Program-made: the position numbers and the translations under genes
Notes under the pieces: generated by a model
Databases searched by the model: none
Told to the model about the DNA's origin: nothing
Seen by the model: only the letters and a program-made list of their open reading frames with translations
DNA from: Ahaetulla prasina
Lineage: Eukaryota > Chordata > Lepidosauria > Squamata > Colubridae
Direction of reading: 5' to 3'
Length of the DNA: 64,000 nucleotides
Assembly (NCBI RefSeq): GCF_028640845.1
Contig: NC_080546.1
Span: 16,522,020 to 16,586,019, forward strand
Shown: positions 45,097 to 54,975 of the stretch, in pieces
Layout of the letters: each line of letters begins with the position of its first letter
Position numbering within the stretch: the first letter of the stretch is position 1

Positions 45097-45452
45097 CAGT
45101 GGTAGGTTTCAAATTTTTTTACTACTGGTTCTGTGGTTGTGGTTTGGTGGCCATGGCATGGGAAGGATAGTGTAAAAACTCCATTCCCTCCCCACTCCAG
45201 GGGAAAGATACTGTAAAATCTCCATTCCCTCCCCACTCCAGGGGAAGGATACTGTAAAATCTCCATTCCCTTCCCAACCCAGGGGAACGTTACTGCAAAA
45301 TCCCCTTTTCCTCCCGATCAGCTGGGACTCGGGAGCAGAGAATAGATGGGGGCGGGGCCAGTCAGAATTTTTACTACTGGTTCTCTGAAGTACTCAAAAT
45401 TTCCACTACCGGTTCTCCAGAACTGGTCAGAACCTGCTGAAACCCACCTCTA
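45097..45452. mobile_element. hAT-type element (GGTTCTCCAGAACTGG family)
   Basis: CAGTGGTAGGTTTCAAATTT to CTGAAACCCACCTCTA; flanks ATCCCCAA and ATCCCCAG agree at 7 of 8. Three diverged repeats with GATACTGTAAAATCTCCATT lie inside. Confidence 0.88.
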
Positions 45453-45779
45453 ATCCCCAGCCCCCAGTCTGTGGACAGGCACCAGTCCATGACATGCCAG
45501 AAACCGGTCCATGCAAACAATCCAAGACTCATCCGTGGGATGTAGGCAGCATGCGAAACCATGCCCCCTCCAGTCCACGGCAGAACGTCTCTCCATGGAA
45601 TCGGTCCCTGGTGCCCGAAAGATTGGGGGCCATTGATTTACAGTATTATAATTCCAAGAAGGAACAGGAAACCAGTTTCTGCACCATATTCGAATTCATC
45701 CCGTGCTTAATCTGGCTGTACCCACTTATTAGGCACAGGCAATTATTGCTAGAACAAACCTAGCAATATGGCTTTCCTG

Positions 45780-46097
45780 ATTTTACAATAAAATTTTTTG
45801 CTGTAGCCATTAAGTGAATCCCACAGTTGTAAGCAAACCCGTTGTCCGCAAACACCAGTTTCCAGCAAAAAAAAAATTGTCATAAATTGTGATCATGTGA
45901 CTGGTGGGATACTATATAATATAATATATAATATAATATAACAACAGAGTTGGAAGGGACCTTGGAGGCCTTCTAGTCCAACTATAAAACGGCCATAAAC
46001 GCGGGCTGGCTGCCGAGCCCCCAAATTGTGATCACTTAACCACAGGAGGAGTGGGTGAGCATCATAACTCTAAATCTGGGTCATAAGTACCTTTTGG
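45780..46097. mobile_element. Degenerate MITE with a CR1 tip inserted
   Basis: TAAGTGAATCCCACAGTTGT and AATTGTGATCATGTGACTGG belong to a TA-type MITE; ATATAATATAAT repeats and AACAGAGTTGGAAGGGACCT, a minus-strand CR1 3' tip (45905-45985), interrupt it. Confidence 0.65.
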
Positions 46098-46107
46098 GGG
46101 TTTGTCA

Positions 46108-46513
46108 CAGTGGTGAAACTGTAAAATTTGTTACTACCGATTCTGTGGGCGTGGCTTGGTGAGGAGGAGTAATGTGACTGGGTGGGCGTGGCCAACTTTT
46201 TTTTTTTTACTTTTAAAAGCATTTTTTTTACAACCTCTTCAACCGAAAAGGTTGTAGAAAAATGGTTTTAAAAGATTCCGACGATCCCAGCTGAGCCGCA
46301 GGATCATCAGAGGCTTTTGTTTTTACTTTTAAAAGCATTTTTTCGGCCGAAGAAAAAATGCTTTTAAAAGTAAAAAAATAAAAAACGTCTGACGATCGGG
46401 CAACTCAGCTGGGCATGGGGGAGGGGACAAGGATTTTTGCTACCAGTTCTCTGAACCATCCGCCACCATCGCTACCGGATCGGGCGGTCTGAGCCGGGAG
46501 CATTTCACCCCTG
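46108..46513. mobile_element. hAT-type element abutting exon 16, exact duplication
   Basis: CAGTGGTGAAACTGTAAAAT to GAGCATTTCACCCCTG, with GTTTGTCA duplicated exactly (46100-46107, 46514-46521). Its right end lies 44 nt from exon 16's first base. Confidence 0.93.
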
Positions 46514-46557
46514 GTTTGTCATTTTGTCAAACGATTATTTTCTTATGCTTATTCTAG

Positions 46558-46910
46558 ACCCCCATCCATTCCCCACCACAAATATTCCCCAAAGCGGGCA
46601 AAGAAAATCTGCCGCCCCCTAATGGAGAGCAAGAAGATAGCTCTGATGAAAACGAAGCCCTTGACCAGAGCAAGAAGATCCGGTCCCCTTCTCGGAGAGA
46701 CAGTTACAGTGACAGCAGTGGGAGCGGAGGGGAGGAAATGGTGACAAACCCAGCCAGCCCGAAGTGGAATTCTGCTTTCTATCAAACCCCAAGCCAGTCC
46801 ACACCTCAAGCACCTAGTCCTTATGAGACATCCAGCAAGCAAAAGGAAGCGATCCACGCAGCGTTTTGCTCTACTCATGAGTCATCTAGGAAGCAAGAAA
46901 TGGAGAACAG
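46558..46910 (+). CDS. PTPN13: PTPN13 exon 16: PDZ3-PDZ4 linker, GC donor
   Basis: 353 nt, phase 0 to 2; acceptor CTTATTCTAG. It contains SKKIRSPSRRDSYSDSSGSG, a conserved basic/Ser-rich stretch, and ends GAGAACAG. The next bases are GCATGT, so the donor appears to be GC instead of GT; joining AG to exon 17's C gives the Ser of N-S-N-P-P-S-P-L, as in mammals. A hAT element ends 44 nt before the exon, leaving little room for a branch site outside it. Confidence 0.93.
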
Positions 46911-47092
46911 GCATGTTTCATTGGTTGACTTCACAGCATGTGGTCTTGCTTGTGTTTTATTAGTTCAGTTGTATAAATCTGAGCCTAAAGCAACCAGCAA
47001 GTTGCATATGTCTTTTTTGTCTATTTATCAAAATAGTGAATTTTGATTGAATTTTTGCCAACAACTGACATGTTTGTTGTTAGCAAAATGTT

Positions 47093-47405
47093 CCTAAAGG
47101 TAAAAGTAAAGGTTCCCCTCGTACATATTTGCTAGTCATTCCTGACTCTAGGGGGTGGTGCTTATCTCTGTTTCAAAGCTGAAGAGCCAGCGCTGTCCGA
47201 AGACGTCTCCGTGGTCATGTGACTGGCGTGACTAAACGCCAAAGGCGCACGGAATGCCGTTACCTTCCCACCAAAGGTGGTCCCTATTTTTCTACTTGCA
47301 TTTTTTACGTGCTTTCAAACTGCTACATTGGCAGAACCTGGGACAAGTAACGAGAGCTCACCCCATTATGTGGCACTAGGGATTTGAAATGTTCCTGGCC
47401 ATTGT
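47093..47405 (-). mobile_element. tRNA-derived SINE (GGTAAAGG end)
   Basis: AAAGGTAAAAGTAAAGGTTC, CTAGGGGGTGGTGCTTATCT, CACGGAATGCCGTTACCTTC and GGCACTAGGGATTTGAA (complement of a box B-like block). It is the reverse of the copy at 62760. Confidence 0.85.
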
Positions 47406-47721
47406 CTAATACACTTTTCTTCCAGTTCATTTCTCATAATGCAAATGCAGTGAGCTAAGAGAAAAGTCTTTAGGCTAAATAATGAGAGACAGAATGGAAA
47501 ACTGCCCTCGCCACACTTCTGTGACGAAAATTATGCCCTCTTTCTCCCATATGGAGATAATCAGGGTGGGTTAACTGGGATGAAGTGTCCTGAAAGCCTT
47601 ATTTTAAAACTGAAAATTTAATACAATTAATAAATTCCCGTACCTCTGCAGCTGGCAACTCTTATCAACTCTGCTGGTGACTTTGGAAATAATCTTTTTC
47701 GTTCTCTTTTTTGTCTTGTAG

Positions 47722-47896
47722 CAATCCTCCATCACCTCTGTTAATGGAATTGTCGCCCATAGCAAACCAAAAAACCATCACACTTAGTTTTACAGAAGAA
47801 AAATTCAACTCTTCTATCTCTGACTTCACATCTCCACAAGGCAGATCGGCACCTCTTTTCAATCAGCTTGAAAAACATGCAGATGAATATGAACCA
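47722..47896 (+). CDS. PTPN13: PTPN13 exon 17: linker to PDZ4
   Basis: 175 nt, phase 2 to 0; acceptor TGTCTTGTAG, donor GTAATT at 47897. It starts NPPSPLLMELSPIANQ and ends LEKHADEYEP. It is weakly conserved in the middle; identification rests on its flanks, its phase and its position before PDZ4. Confidence 0.93.
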
Positions 47897-48162
47897 GTAA
47901 TTCCTTACTTTTTTTTTCCTGATTATCAATTGTGGGTATCGGTATGGGTAAATTGCAGAAGTTCAACAAAATACAGGTTACTTAGCTGCTGCTGAAAAGC
48001 TGACTAAGGAATTCTGGGAGTTGACGTTCATCTATCTTAAAGTGGCCAAGATTGAGAAATGCTGGTTTGGCCAATAGCCATGGAGTTCCCAGATGGTTCT
48101 CCTGTTCTGACCTAGGCTTCCCCAAACACGAAGCAGACTCCTTGTCCCGACAAAAAACCTTT

Positions 48163-48168
48163 TTTATT
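48163..48168 (-). terminator. LTR polyadenylation signal AATAAA
   Basis: AATAAA on the minus strand within TTAATAAAAAAGG, 60 nt before the LTR terminus, the usual spacing for an LTR poly(A) site. Confidence 0.5.
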
Positions 48169-48384
48169 AAGTTACTGTGAATTCTTTTCATTCACATCCA
48201 GCAAAGTCTTTCAAGGGTGAATTTACAGTCACAGATCTTATCTGGCTTGGGGAGCTGCCAGACTGATATCTTCAAAACTTGGCAAGGAGTCATGGAGAGT
48301 CATGAAGCAATTAAGCAAACTAATTGTCTCCTGCAAATGCCACTCCTCTTTCGCTCCTCTTTTATTCTCTCTAGGAGGGGCCAT

Positions 48385-48693
48385 TCATCGTCCATCTGTG
48401 GCCTTACTCCCAAGTCGACCCTTGTTCTTTAGCTGTTCCCTTTGTCTGGCAACTCTGCACATGTGCACATTGGGAACAGGCTCCAGCTGTTTGTCTGCCT
48501 CACTGATGTCTGACTCCGAAGGCAGCTGATAGCTGGCATACAGCCCTGGCCCCCACTCTGCCTCCGACACAGAGCCCTCATCAGAGCCTTCCCCAGACTC
48601 CAGGACTGGCCCATGTTCCTCCCCAACTTCCTCACTGTCCAAATCTGCTGCCAGCTTTGCAAGCCGCTGGTGGGCCACAATACTTCCATCCAT
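48385..48693 (-). other. Open frame inside the second LTR (102 codons)
   Basis: Starts MDGSIVAHQRLAKLAADL, is acidic and Ser-rich in the middle (EEVGEEHGPVLESGEGSDEG) and basic at the end (VARQREQLKNKGRLGSK). The order acidic then basic matches the open frame in the other LTR family, though the sequences differ. It may be the tail of a retroelement ORF. Confidence 0.4.
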
Positions 48694-48703
48694 TTGTTAG
48701 CCA

Positions 48704-49994
48704 TACTAACCTTCCTTTGCTTCTACCTGGTTTGACTATGAGTGGGATATTCCCTAACGAGCTCTCTTTTTATCAATTTGAAATAGGGGAGGAAAGAATT
48801 CTATAGTCATGTAATAAGAACGTTAACTCTTTTAAATGGAGGACAAAAGTCAAAGAGAAACTTGGTAGAATGAATAGAAATGGGAATGGAGTGAATAGTA
48901 AGAAGCTAAACTTATGAAGATGGAAACATAAAGTTTCATTCACCTTTAATCCTCACAAACGTCAGTGTAGATCTTTTTGATTTGAAGAGAATCTATTTTT
49001 TCAAGCAGAAAATTGAAACTTGCTGTCTCCAACCACATTAATTGGTCCCTGGGAAAGTACCCCAACATCCTGATTTGCATACTTACAAATAAGTACGCTT
49101 TGCGCTGGTTTTCCCCTCCCTGCAGAAAGTTACTGATGATGCAGTATGAAGATGGAAGGCTCTAAATGCGTACAAAAACACAAGGAAAAGAAGAAAACAA
49201 AGGATAGGATATCAGAAGCAAAACAATAATATAAATATTAGAAGGTAGAAAAAAAAGAAATGAATAAAATATGTTCTATCGGAGAGACAGAATTATGTAA
49301 AGGTGCTGTTAAAGTTAAAGTAAAAGCCAGTGTGATTTAAGTAGTAGACTAGGACAGGGGGAAGCCCAGCTGAAATTCCCACCTCCTACTTGAAGTTCAT
49401 TGCATAATATTGAATTATGCATCAGTTCTTAGTTTATGCAAAATTATTTGATCCAGTTGATCAAATGATAATTTGATGGGTGGATAAGTTGCACGAAAGA
49501 GAAATTCTGGTCACTGACTTAAGTTTTTGAAAAGATGGCAAGGTAAAAAGTCTCTTCTTGAAAATAAATGACCGTGTTGCACCAAAGCTGTCAGTTCACA
49601 AGCAATAGGTTAAGCTACAAATATTTCTTGTGGGATCAAGATATCCATCCAGAAAGATAATTGCCTACTGAATCACTGCTAATTATTATGCTGGCTTATC
49701 AGAATCTTCTGGTGTAGATATAAAATTCACCTTAAGTCATCAAGGACTGAACATCTTCAAGAAGTATCACAAGAACCTTTCAAACATAATTGTTTTGACA
49801 GTACAAGGGAAGCATGCCTTCAGTTTTAATCTTAGAAACTTGTTCTTGGTGGGTTGAGAAATGCCTGGAGGGGATAACACCACCACAGACTGAGATGATG
49901 CTGAAGCAGCAGATTCTGTAGAACGTCTCTCAGAAATAATTTGAAGGACATGGTAGGTCCTTCAAGTTAACATTGAGGTAGAAAATCAAAATCA
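48704..49994. other. Intron stretch, no recognised element
   Basis: 1.3 kb of AT-rich sequence after the second LTR with no visible terminal repeats, SINE blocks or exon. Confidence 0.5.
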
Positions 49995-50002
49995 ACATAG
50001 AA

Positions 50003-50118
50003 CAGGGGTCTGCAAACTTGGCTCTTTTAAGACTTGTGGACTTCAACTCCCAGAGTTTCTCAGCCAACTGGGAGTTGAAGTCCACAAGTCTTAAAAGAGC
50101 CAAGTTTGCAGACCCCTG
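50003..50118. mobile_element. Palindromic hAT-like MITE, exact 8-bp duplication
   Basis: CAGGGGTCTGCAAACTTGGC to GCCAAGTTTGCAGACCCCTG; 116 bp folding into one hairpin with a small loop around TTTCTCAGCC. ACATAGAA is duplicated exactly (49995-50002, 50119-50126). Confidence 0.95.
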
Positions 50119-50277
50119 ACATAGAAGATCCATGACTATCTTGAACCTTCCAGATGCAATGTAATGTAGGGCACTCATCACTGATTTTCCCATGTTTTAT
50201 TTTTGTTTACTGGACGAAGAGGACAATAGGAATTTCTTTTCTTGCTATTAATATACTACTAAACGGAAGAACAAGTA

Positions 50278-50395
50278 AAGAAGCTTCTTGGGTGAGAAGC
50301 GAAACACCTTGAAGGAAAAACAAAGCCCAGTTGCCTTTTGAAAAAGCACCTCTGAGACAACTCTTTACCTGGATGACTGAGAATCTCCATAGATA
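50278..50395. repeat. Repeat shared with the insert at 54304
   Basis: GAAGCTTCTTGGGTGAGAAG, GCCCAGTTGCCTTTTGAAAA and GGATGACTGAGAATCTCCAT recur at 54880-54975 and, in complement, at 54310-54366. It is an unnamed interspersed repeat; related sequence appears at 3500-3535. Confidence 0.75.
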
Positions 50396-50450
50396 CTGAA
50401 TGGAAGGAGTTTGGTTTTTTGTATAAGTTAAATTACTCTTTACTTTATTG

Positions 50451-50820
50451 CAGTGGTGGGATTCAAATAATTTAACAACCAGTTCTCTGCCCTAATGACC
50501 AGCTGGGTAGGTGTGGCTCAGTAGTCATGTGACCGTGTGGGCGTGGCCAATTCAGCATCACTCATGTCAATAGGCGCTTCGCCTTAGCTGTTACAATGTA
50601 ATAAGGGTTAACCAGAGAGGCAGTTTCTGTAAGCAGGGCAATAAAGATTAGGCTAGAAACACCACCAGGATGTTTCCTTCCTGCCTTCCTTACAGGATTA
50701 GCCCTGTAAAGTGGAAAAAAATAAAATAAGATTTCTTCCAACAACCGGTTCTCCAAACTGCTTAGAAAGTTAACAGCCGGTTCTCCCGAATAGGTGCGAA
50801 CTGGCTGAATCCCACCACTG
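50451..50820. mobile_element. hAT-type element, exact duplication
   Basis: CAGTGGTGGGATTCAAATAA to GGCTGAATCCCACCACTG, with CTTTATTG duplicated exactly (50443-50450, 50821-50828). The next hAT element starts at the very next base (50829). Confidence 0.93.
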
Positions 50821-50828
50821 CTTTATTG

Positions 50829-51154
50829 CAGTGATGGCTAATCTTTTCTGGACTGAGTGTGCAAAGCACGTGAATGTGTGCGCGTGCGCCTGGACTTGCA
50901 AAATGCAATGCATGTGCGGCACACATGCCTTGCCCCCGTGCATGCACACACAGGTCTCGCTGCATGCGCCGTGCCCCCCCCAGTACATGCACACACAAAC
51001 CCCCGCCCGCAATGCCCAGCAGAGACCCAAAGACCAGCTGGCTGGCGGGAGGCGCATGCACATGCGCAGTGGAGCTGAACTGGACGGCTCGCGTGCCATC
51101 AGAGGGTATGCTGCGTGCTACCTCTGGCACGTGTGCCATAGGTTCACCCTCACG
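50829..51154. mobile_element. hAT-type element (CAGTGATGGCTAATC) adjacent to another
   Basis: CAGTGATGGCTAATCTTTTC to ATAGGTTCACCCTCACGG. Left flank CTTTATTG is shared with the neighbour; right flank GTCTACTG matches it at 5 of 8. The interior is rich in GCATGCAC and CACACA. Confidence 0.85.
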
Positions 51155-51571
51155 GGTCTACTGCAAAAACAAAAGGTAGAATGCAACTAAGAGAAACTTT
51201 GGGGAGGAAGATTTATTAAATCAGTGGTGTTTTTGACTCTACCTGCATCTACATTTTCTATTATGGTCAGATTTAGAATCTCCACGTAGAACGTTTTAGC
51301 TAACAGCAGAAACATTTTTGGACCTGAACTTCCCATCTTATGTATCTTTTCCATTTTATATTTTTTTAAAGTCTGGAAGAAAATAACTAGGCATGAGCTG
51401 TTTTTCCTATATCCATATACAGGTTTTATGTAAACCACCTGTGCAGATATTGACCAAGCTGTATTATCTCCTCTTTTACGTTTTTCTGCTAGAGGCACGT
51501 TAGATGCTAGATGTGTACAGCGCCATCGTGCTTTTCACTCTGATATATAATAAAAGTCTCTGGTTCTTTAG

Positions 51572-51730
51572 GAAGTGGAACTCCATGTAGTTCTAACAAA
51601 ATCCGAGAAAGGCAGCCTTGGCTTCACGGTGACAAAAGGCAGCGATAATACCGGCTGTTACATCCATGACGTAGTACAAGATCCGGCCAAAAGCGATGGG
51701 CGGTTGCGACCTGGAGATCGTCTAATCAAA
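51572..51730 (+). CDS. PTPN13: PTPN13 exon 18: PDZ4 first part
   Basis: 159 nt, phase 0 to 0; acceptor GGTTCTTTAG, donor GTGAGG at 51731. It encodes EVELHVVLTKSEKGSLGFTV, then GCYIHDVVQDPAKSDGRLRP and GDRLIK. The carboxylate loop is SLGF. A hAT-type element starts 60 nt after the donor. Confidence 0.97.
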
Positions 51731-51790
51731 GTGAGGAACATTTTCAAATCTAAAACATATAAAAGCTGTACAAGACAAAAGGATTTGGAG

Positions 51791-52151
51791 CAGTGGCGAA
51801 ATCCATTTTTTTTTACTACCGGTTCTGTGGGCATGGCTTGTTGGGCGTGGTGCGGCTTGGTGGGTGTGGCTTGGTGGGCATGGCAAGGAAAGGATACTGC
51901 AAAATCTCCATTCCCACCATACTCCAGGGAAAGGATACTGCAAAATCTCCATTCCCACCCCCACTCCAGGGGAAGGATACTGCAAAATCACCATTCCCAC
52001 CCCCACTCCAGGGGAAGGATATTGCAAAATCACCATTCCCACCCCCACTCTGGGGCCAGCCAGAGGTGGTATTTGCCGCTTCTTCGAACTACTCAAAATT
52101 TCCGCTGCCAGTTCTCCAGAACCTGTCAGAACCTGATGGATTTCACCCCTG
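51791..52151. mobile_element. hAT-type element with four ~40-bp repeats
   Basis: CAGTGGCGAAATCCATTTTT to GATGGATTTCACCCCTG; flanks ATTTGGAG and ATTTGGGG agree at 7 of 8. A unit with GATACTGCAAAATCTCCATT is repeated four times (51889-52046). Confidence 0.9.
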
Positions 52152-52369
52152 ATTTGGGGACAGAGGTGGGATCCTGAGCTGCTCTCAGAACTCTTTAGAT
52201 TATGCAAATAACTTGGACATCACCCACTCAAAAATGTTGTTTGATAGCATTTTTCTTAAGTGCATATCTGTTTGAGAACTATTGGAACGGTTCTTTGCAA
52301 TCGCTTTAACTGGTGGTGATTATTATTATTATTTATTAAGGTAGTATCCTATCAATCTGACTTGTTTCC

Positions 52370-52600
52370 CTCTTCCATTCAATCATACCTGATTCTCGGA
52401 GACTGCCTGGACAGGTTTCTATTGGTTTTTCTGGCAATGTTTTTCCGAAATGGTTTTTGCCATTGCCTTCTTCCTGGGGCTTGGAGGAAAGTGTCTGGCC
52501 CAAGGTCACCAAGCTGGCTTAGTGCCTCAGGCGGAAGTAGAACTCATGATGTCCCAGTTTCTAGCCTGTGCTATACCTTCTACACCAAACTGGTTCTCTA
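52370..52600 (-). mobile_element. Possible SINE fragment
   Basis: GGCCCAAGGTCACCAAGCTG, followed by GCGGAAGTAGAACTCATGAT and CTATACCTTCTACACCAAAC, has the order of a reversed tRNA-derived SINE body and head. The family was not matched within the window. Confidence 0.5.
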
Positions 52601-52603
52601 CCT

Positions 52604-52706
52604 CAGGGGTCTTCAACCTTGGCAACTTTAAGACTTGTGGACTTCAACTCCGAGAATGGGAGTTGAAGTCCACAAGTCTTAAAGTTGCCAAGGTTGAAGA
52701 CCCCTG
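52604..52706. mobile_element. Palindromic hAT-like MITE, exact 8-bp duplication
   Basis: CAGGGGTCTTCAACCTTGGC to GCCAAGGTTGAAGACCCCTG, 103 bp, the shortest copy, with almost no loop (CCGAGAATGG). CTCTACCT is duplicated exactly (52596-52603, 52707-52714). Confidence 0.95.
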
Positions 52707-52925
52707 CTCTACCTGACTATGTAACCTGGTGTTATAAGACACAACAAGTATCTTTTAATACTGTGGACTATTTGATGAATGTTTCTTAGTTTCTTAGTTT
52801 AAATTATTTTTTTTCTTCATTCTTCATTTGTGTTCTCTTTCTTCTTTTATTAAGTTAACAATCATTTTTATAGTTTATAAGTATCTATGGACTTCTTTGA
52901 ATCAATAATATGTATAAGCCCCACA

Positions 52926-52983
52926 TCTTCTCCTCTCTCTCTCTCCCTCTCCCTCCCTCTCTTCTCTCTCTCTCTCTTTCTCT
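52926..52983. repeat. (CT)n-rich tract before exon 19
   Basis: A 58-bp CTCTCTCCCTCTCC-type run forms the pyrimidine tract region upstream of the exon 19 acceptor at 53000. Confidence 0.93.
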
Positions 52984-53000
52984 GACATTCACATCTGCAG

Positions 53001-53172
53001 GTTAATGAGATAGATGTTACTAACATGAGCCACACAGATGCAGTCAGTTTTCTCCGAGCTGCTCCAAAGACAGTCATGCTGGTGCTTGGACGTGTTCTGG
53101 AACAACCTAAGATCCCGATATTTCCTCATCTGTTGCCAGACATTAGCCTTACCTGCTCTCAAGAAGAATTAG
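53001..53172 (+). CDS. PTPN13: PTPN13 exon 19: PDZ4 end and PDZ5 start
   Basis: 172 nt, phase 0 to 1; acceptor CACATCTGCAG preceded by a long CT-rich microsatellite at 52926-52983, donor GTAATC at 53173. It encodes VNEIDVTNMSHTDAVSFLRA, VMLVLGRVLEQPKIP, then PDISLTCSQEEL. The alpha-B helix of PDZ4 begins with His (class I). Reading through the donor into intron and exon 20 stays open for long, which is coincidence. Confidence 0.97.
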
Positions 53173-53268
53173 GTAATCCCACATTTCATCGTGCTGTCTT
53201 TGGGTGCTCCCCTTTTGTTGCCTTTGAAGTTCTGCCTTTGCAGCTGTGTTTTTCTTCCTTTCTTCCAG

Positions 53269-53479
53269 GTGTTTCCCTTGCTGGCGGTCATGATAGTCTT
53301 TATCAAGTGTTATATATTAGTGATATCAGCCCCAAATCTGCTGCAGCCATGGAGGGAACACTTCATATTCTGGATATCATCCATTATATTAATGGGATCA
53401 GCAGTCAGGGAATGACCTTGAAAGAAGCCAAGAGGGCGTTGGAAATCGCTCTTCCGAATGTGATCCTGAAAGCAACAAG
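53269..53479 (+). CDS. PTPN13: PTPN13 exon 20: PDZ5
   Basis: 211 nt, phase 1 to 2; acceptor TTTCTTCCAG only 96 nt after exon 19, donor GTATTT at 53480. It encodes GVSLAGGHDSLYQVLYISDI, then HILDIIHYINGISSQGMTLK and ALEIALPNVILKATR. The binding loop reads LGVSL where mammals have LGFSL as I recall, and alpha-B begins with Leu, so PDZ5 is not a class I domain. Confidence 0.97.
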
Positions 53480-53541
53480 GTATTTCCCTGGAATGCCTAC
53501 CTGTGCAATTGGTCTGATTCAGTCTTATCTTTATTCCAGAA

Positions 53542-54164
53542 CTGTGATGGCGAACCTGTGGCACGTGTGCCAGAGGTGGCACGCAGCATCCTCTCTGATG
53601 GCACGCAAGCCGTCACCCTGGTTCAGCTCTGCTGCGCACCTCCCGCCAGCCAGCTTGTCTTCAAGTCTCTGCCGTGCATACACAGAGGGTGGGGCGCGTG
53701 CTGGGTGGCAGCAGGGGCGGGGCATGTGCTGGGTGGCAGCAGGGGCGGGACATGTGCTGGGTGGCAGCATGTGTAGAGGTGGGGCAAGTGCTGCGTGGCA
53801 GCATGCGCAGAGGGCGGGGTGTGTCCTGGGTGGCAGCATGCACAGGGGCAGGGTGCGTGCTTGGTGGTAGCATGCGCAGGGGTGGGACACATGCTGGGTG
53901 GCAGCAAGCACGGGACAAGGCGCATGTTGGGTGGCAGCGTGTGCAGGGGGCTGGGTGCGTGCTGGGTGGTAGCATTGCAGGGGGCGGGGCATGTGCTGCG
54001 TGGCAGTATGCACAGGGGCGGGGCACGTGCAGGGGGTACACATTAACTGGGTGCATGCATGGGGGCAGGCTGCGTGCGTGGGGGCGCACGCACATTGCAT
54101 TTTGGGAGTTCGGGCGCGAGTGCACGCTTTGGGCCCTCGGTCCGGAAAAGATTAGCCATCACTG
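53542..54164. mobile_element. hAT-type element containing a minisatellite
   Basis: CTGTGATGGCGAACCTGTGG to AAAGATTAGCCATCACTG; flanks TTCCAGAA and TTCTAGAA agree at 7 of 8. About ten units of 29-37 bp with GTGCTGGGTGGCAGCA-like cores fill 53696-54032. It starts 62 nt after exon 20. Confidence 0.9.
53696..54032. repeat. GC-rich minisatellite, 29-37 bp units
   Basis: Roughly ten diverged units built on TGCTGGGTGGCAGCATGCGC and AGGGGCGGGGC, inside the hAT element. The unit length varies because of small indels. Confidence 0.9.
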
Positions 54165-54303
54165 TTCTAGAATGTGACCTGATCATACTAAGTGAAGTTT
54201 ATTTGTTGTTCATTTGCCAAGTCATATCTGACTCCTCGTGACCCATTGGACCACAGCACACCAGGCCCTCCTATCCTCCACTGGCCAAAGTCATGTTCAC
54301 TGC

Positions 54304-54975
54304 TAAATGCCTCTGGAGATTCTCAGTCGTCCAGCTCACGGTTGTCTCAAAGGTGTTTTTTCAAAATAGAATAGAATAGAATTCCTTATTGGCCACGTGT
54401 GATTGGAATTTGTCTCCTGTACATAAGCTTTCAAGGTACACACAAGCAACAAGTGATAAGTCATGATCATAAATATCTTAAAAATACATTCATCATAAAT
54501 CATAAGATAGAACGTTCAGTGATATAGGATACTAAATAAGCAATCAACACAAATCATTCTAGGATACTAAGTAAAACAATTAATATAAATCATAAGATAC
54601 AAGCAACAAAGGTATAGTCATAAGTTAAAGAAAGAGGTAATAGGAAAAATGAGAAGGATAATAGTAATACAGCTCTATTGGGTAGTTTGACAGTGATGTG
54701 GGAATTAGTTGTTTAGCACAGTGATGGGGGGAGACTGTCCTTGTGTCTAGTCATTTTGGCATGCAAAGCCCTATAGCGCCATCTTGAGGGAAGAAGTTGA
54801 AACAGTTTATGTCCGGGATGTGAAGGGTCTGTAGATATCTTGAGGAAGCCATTTTGCTTCTCAACCAAGAAGCTGACTGAACTGAAGAAGCTTCTTGGAT
54901 GAGAAGCGAAACCTCTTCCTCTTCCTCCTCCTCCAAAAAAAAAAAGCCCGGCTGCCTTTTGAAAAACCACCTTTG
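54304..54975. mobile_element. Insert in BovB: fold-back repeat carrying a LINE end
   Basis: Left edge GGAGATTCTCAGTCGTCCAG ... GTCTCAAAGGTG, right edge CTGCCTTTTGAAAAACCACC; the two edges are partly complementary (AAAGGTGTTTTTTCAA and TTGAAAAACCACCTTT). The 15-bp target duplication in BovB brackets it. A snake CR1/L3 end (54366-54850) lies inside. Confidence 0.8.
54366..54850 (-). mobile_element. Snake CR1/L3-type LINE 3' end, innermost insert
   Basis: AATAGAATAGAATAGAATTC, TTATTGGCCACGTGTGATTG and the UTR lead to the RT C-terminus (CAAAGCCCTATAGCGCCATC, ACAGTTTATGTCCGGGATGT). It is antisense and 5' truncated. Confidence 0.88.

Larger units (their letters stand above)
48103..48703 (-). mobile_element. 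Second LTR family, boundaries approximate
   Basis: The + strand starts TGTTCTGACCTAGGCTTCCC and appears to end near TTAGCCA (48703). On the minus strand GAGAATAAAAGAGG at about 48360 could be a TATA-like box, and TTAATAAAAAAGG at 48158-48170 a polyadenylation signal about 60 nt from the end. No matching target duplication was found, so the outer limit is uncertain. Confidence 0.6.

Noticed and set aside
53025..53870. 281-codon open frame covering exons 19 and 20
   Set aside because: It reads through the 96-nt intron and then into a hAT element; conserved exon ends and splice sites show two exons. The open intron is coincidence.
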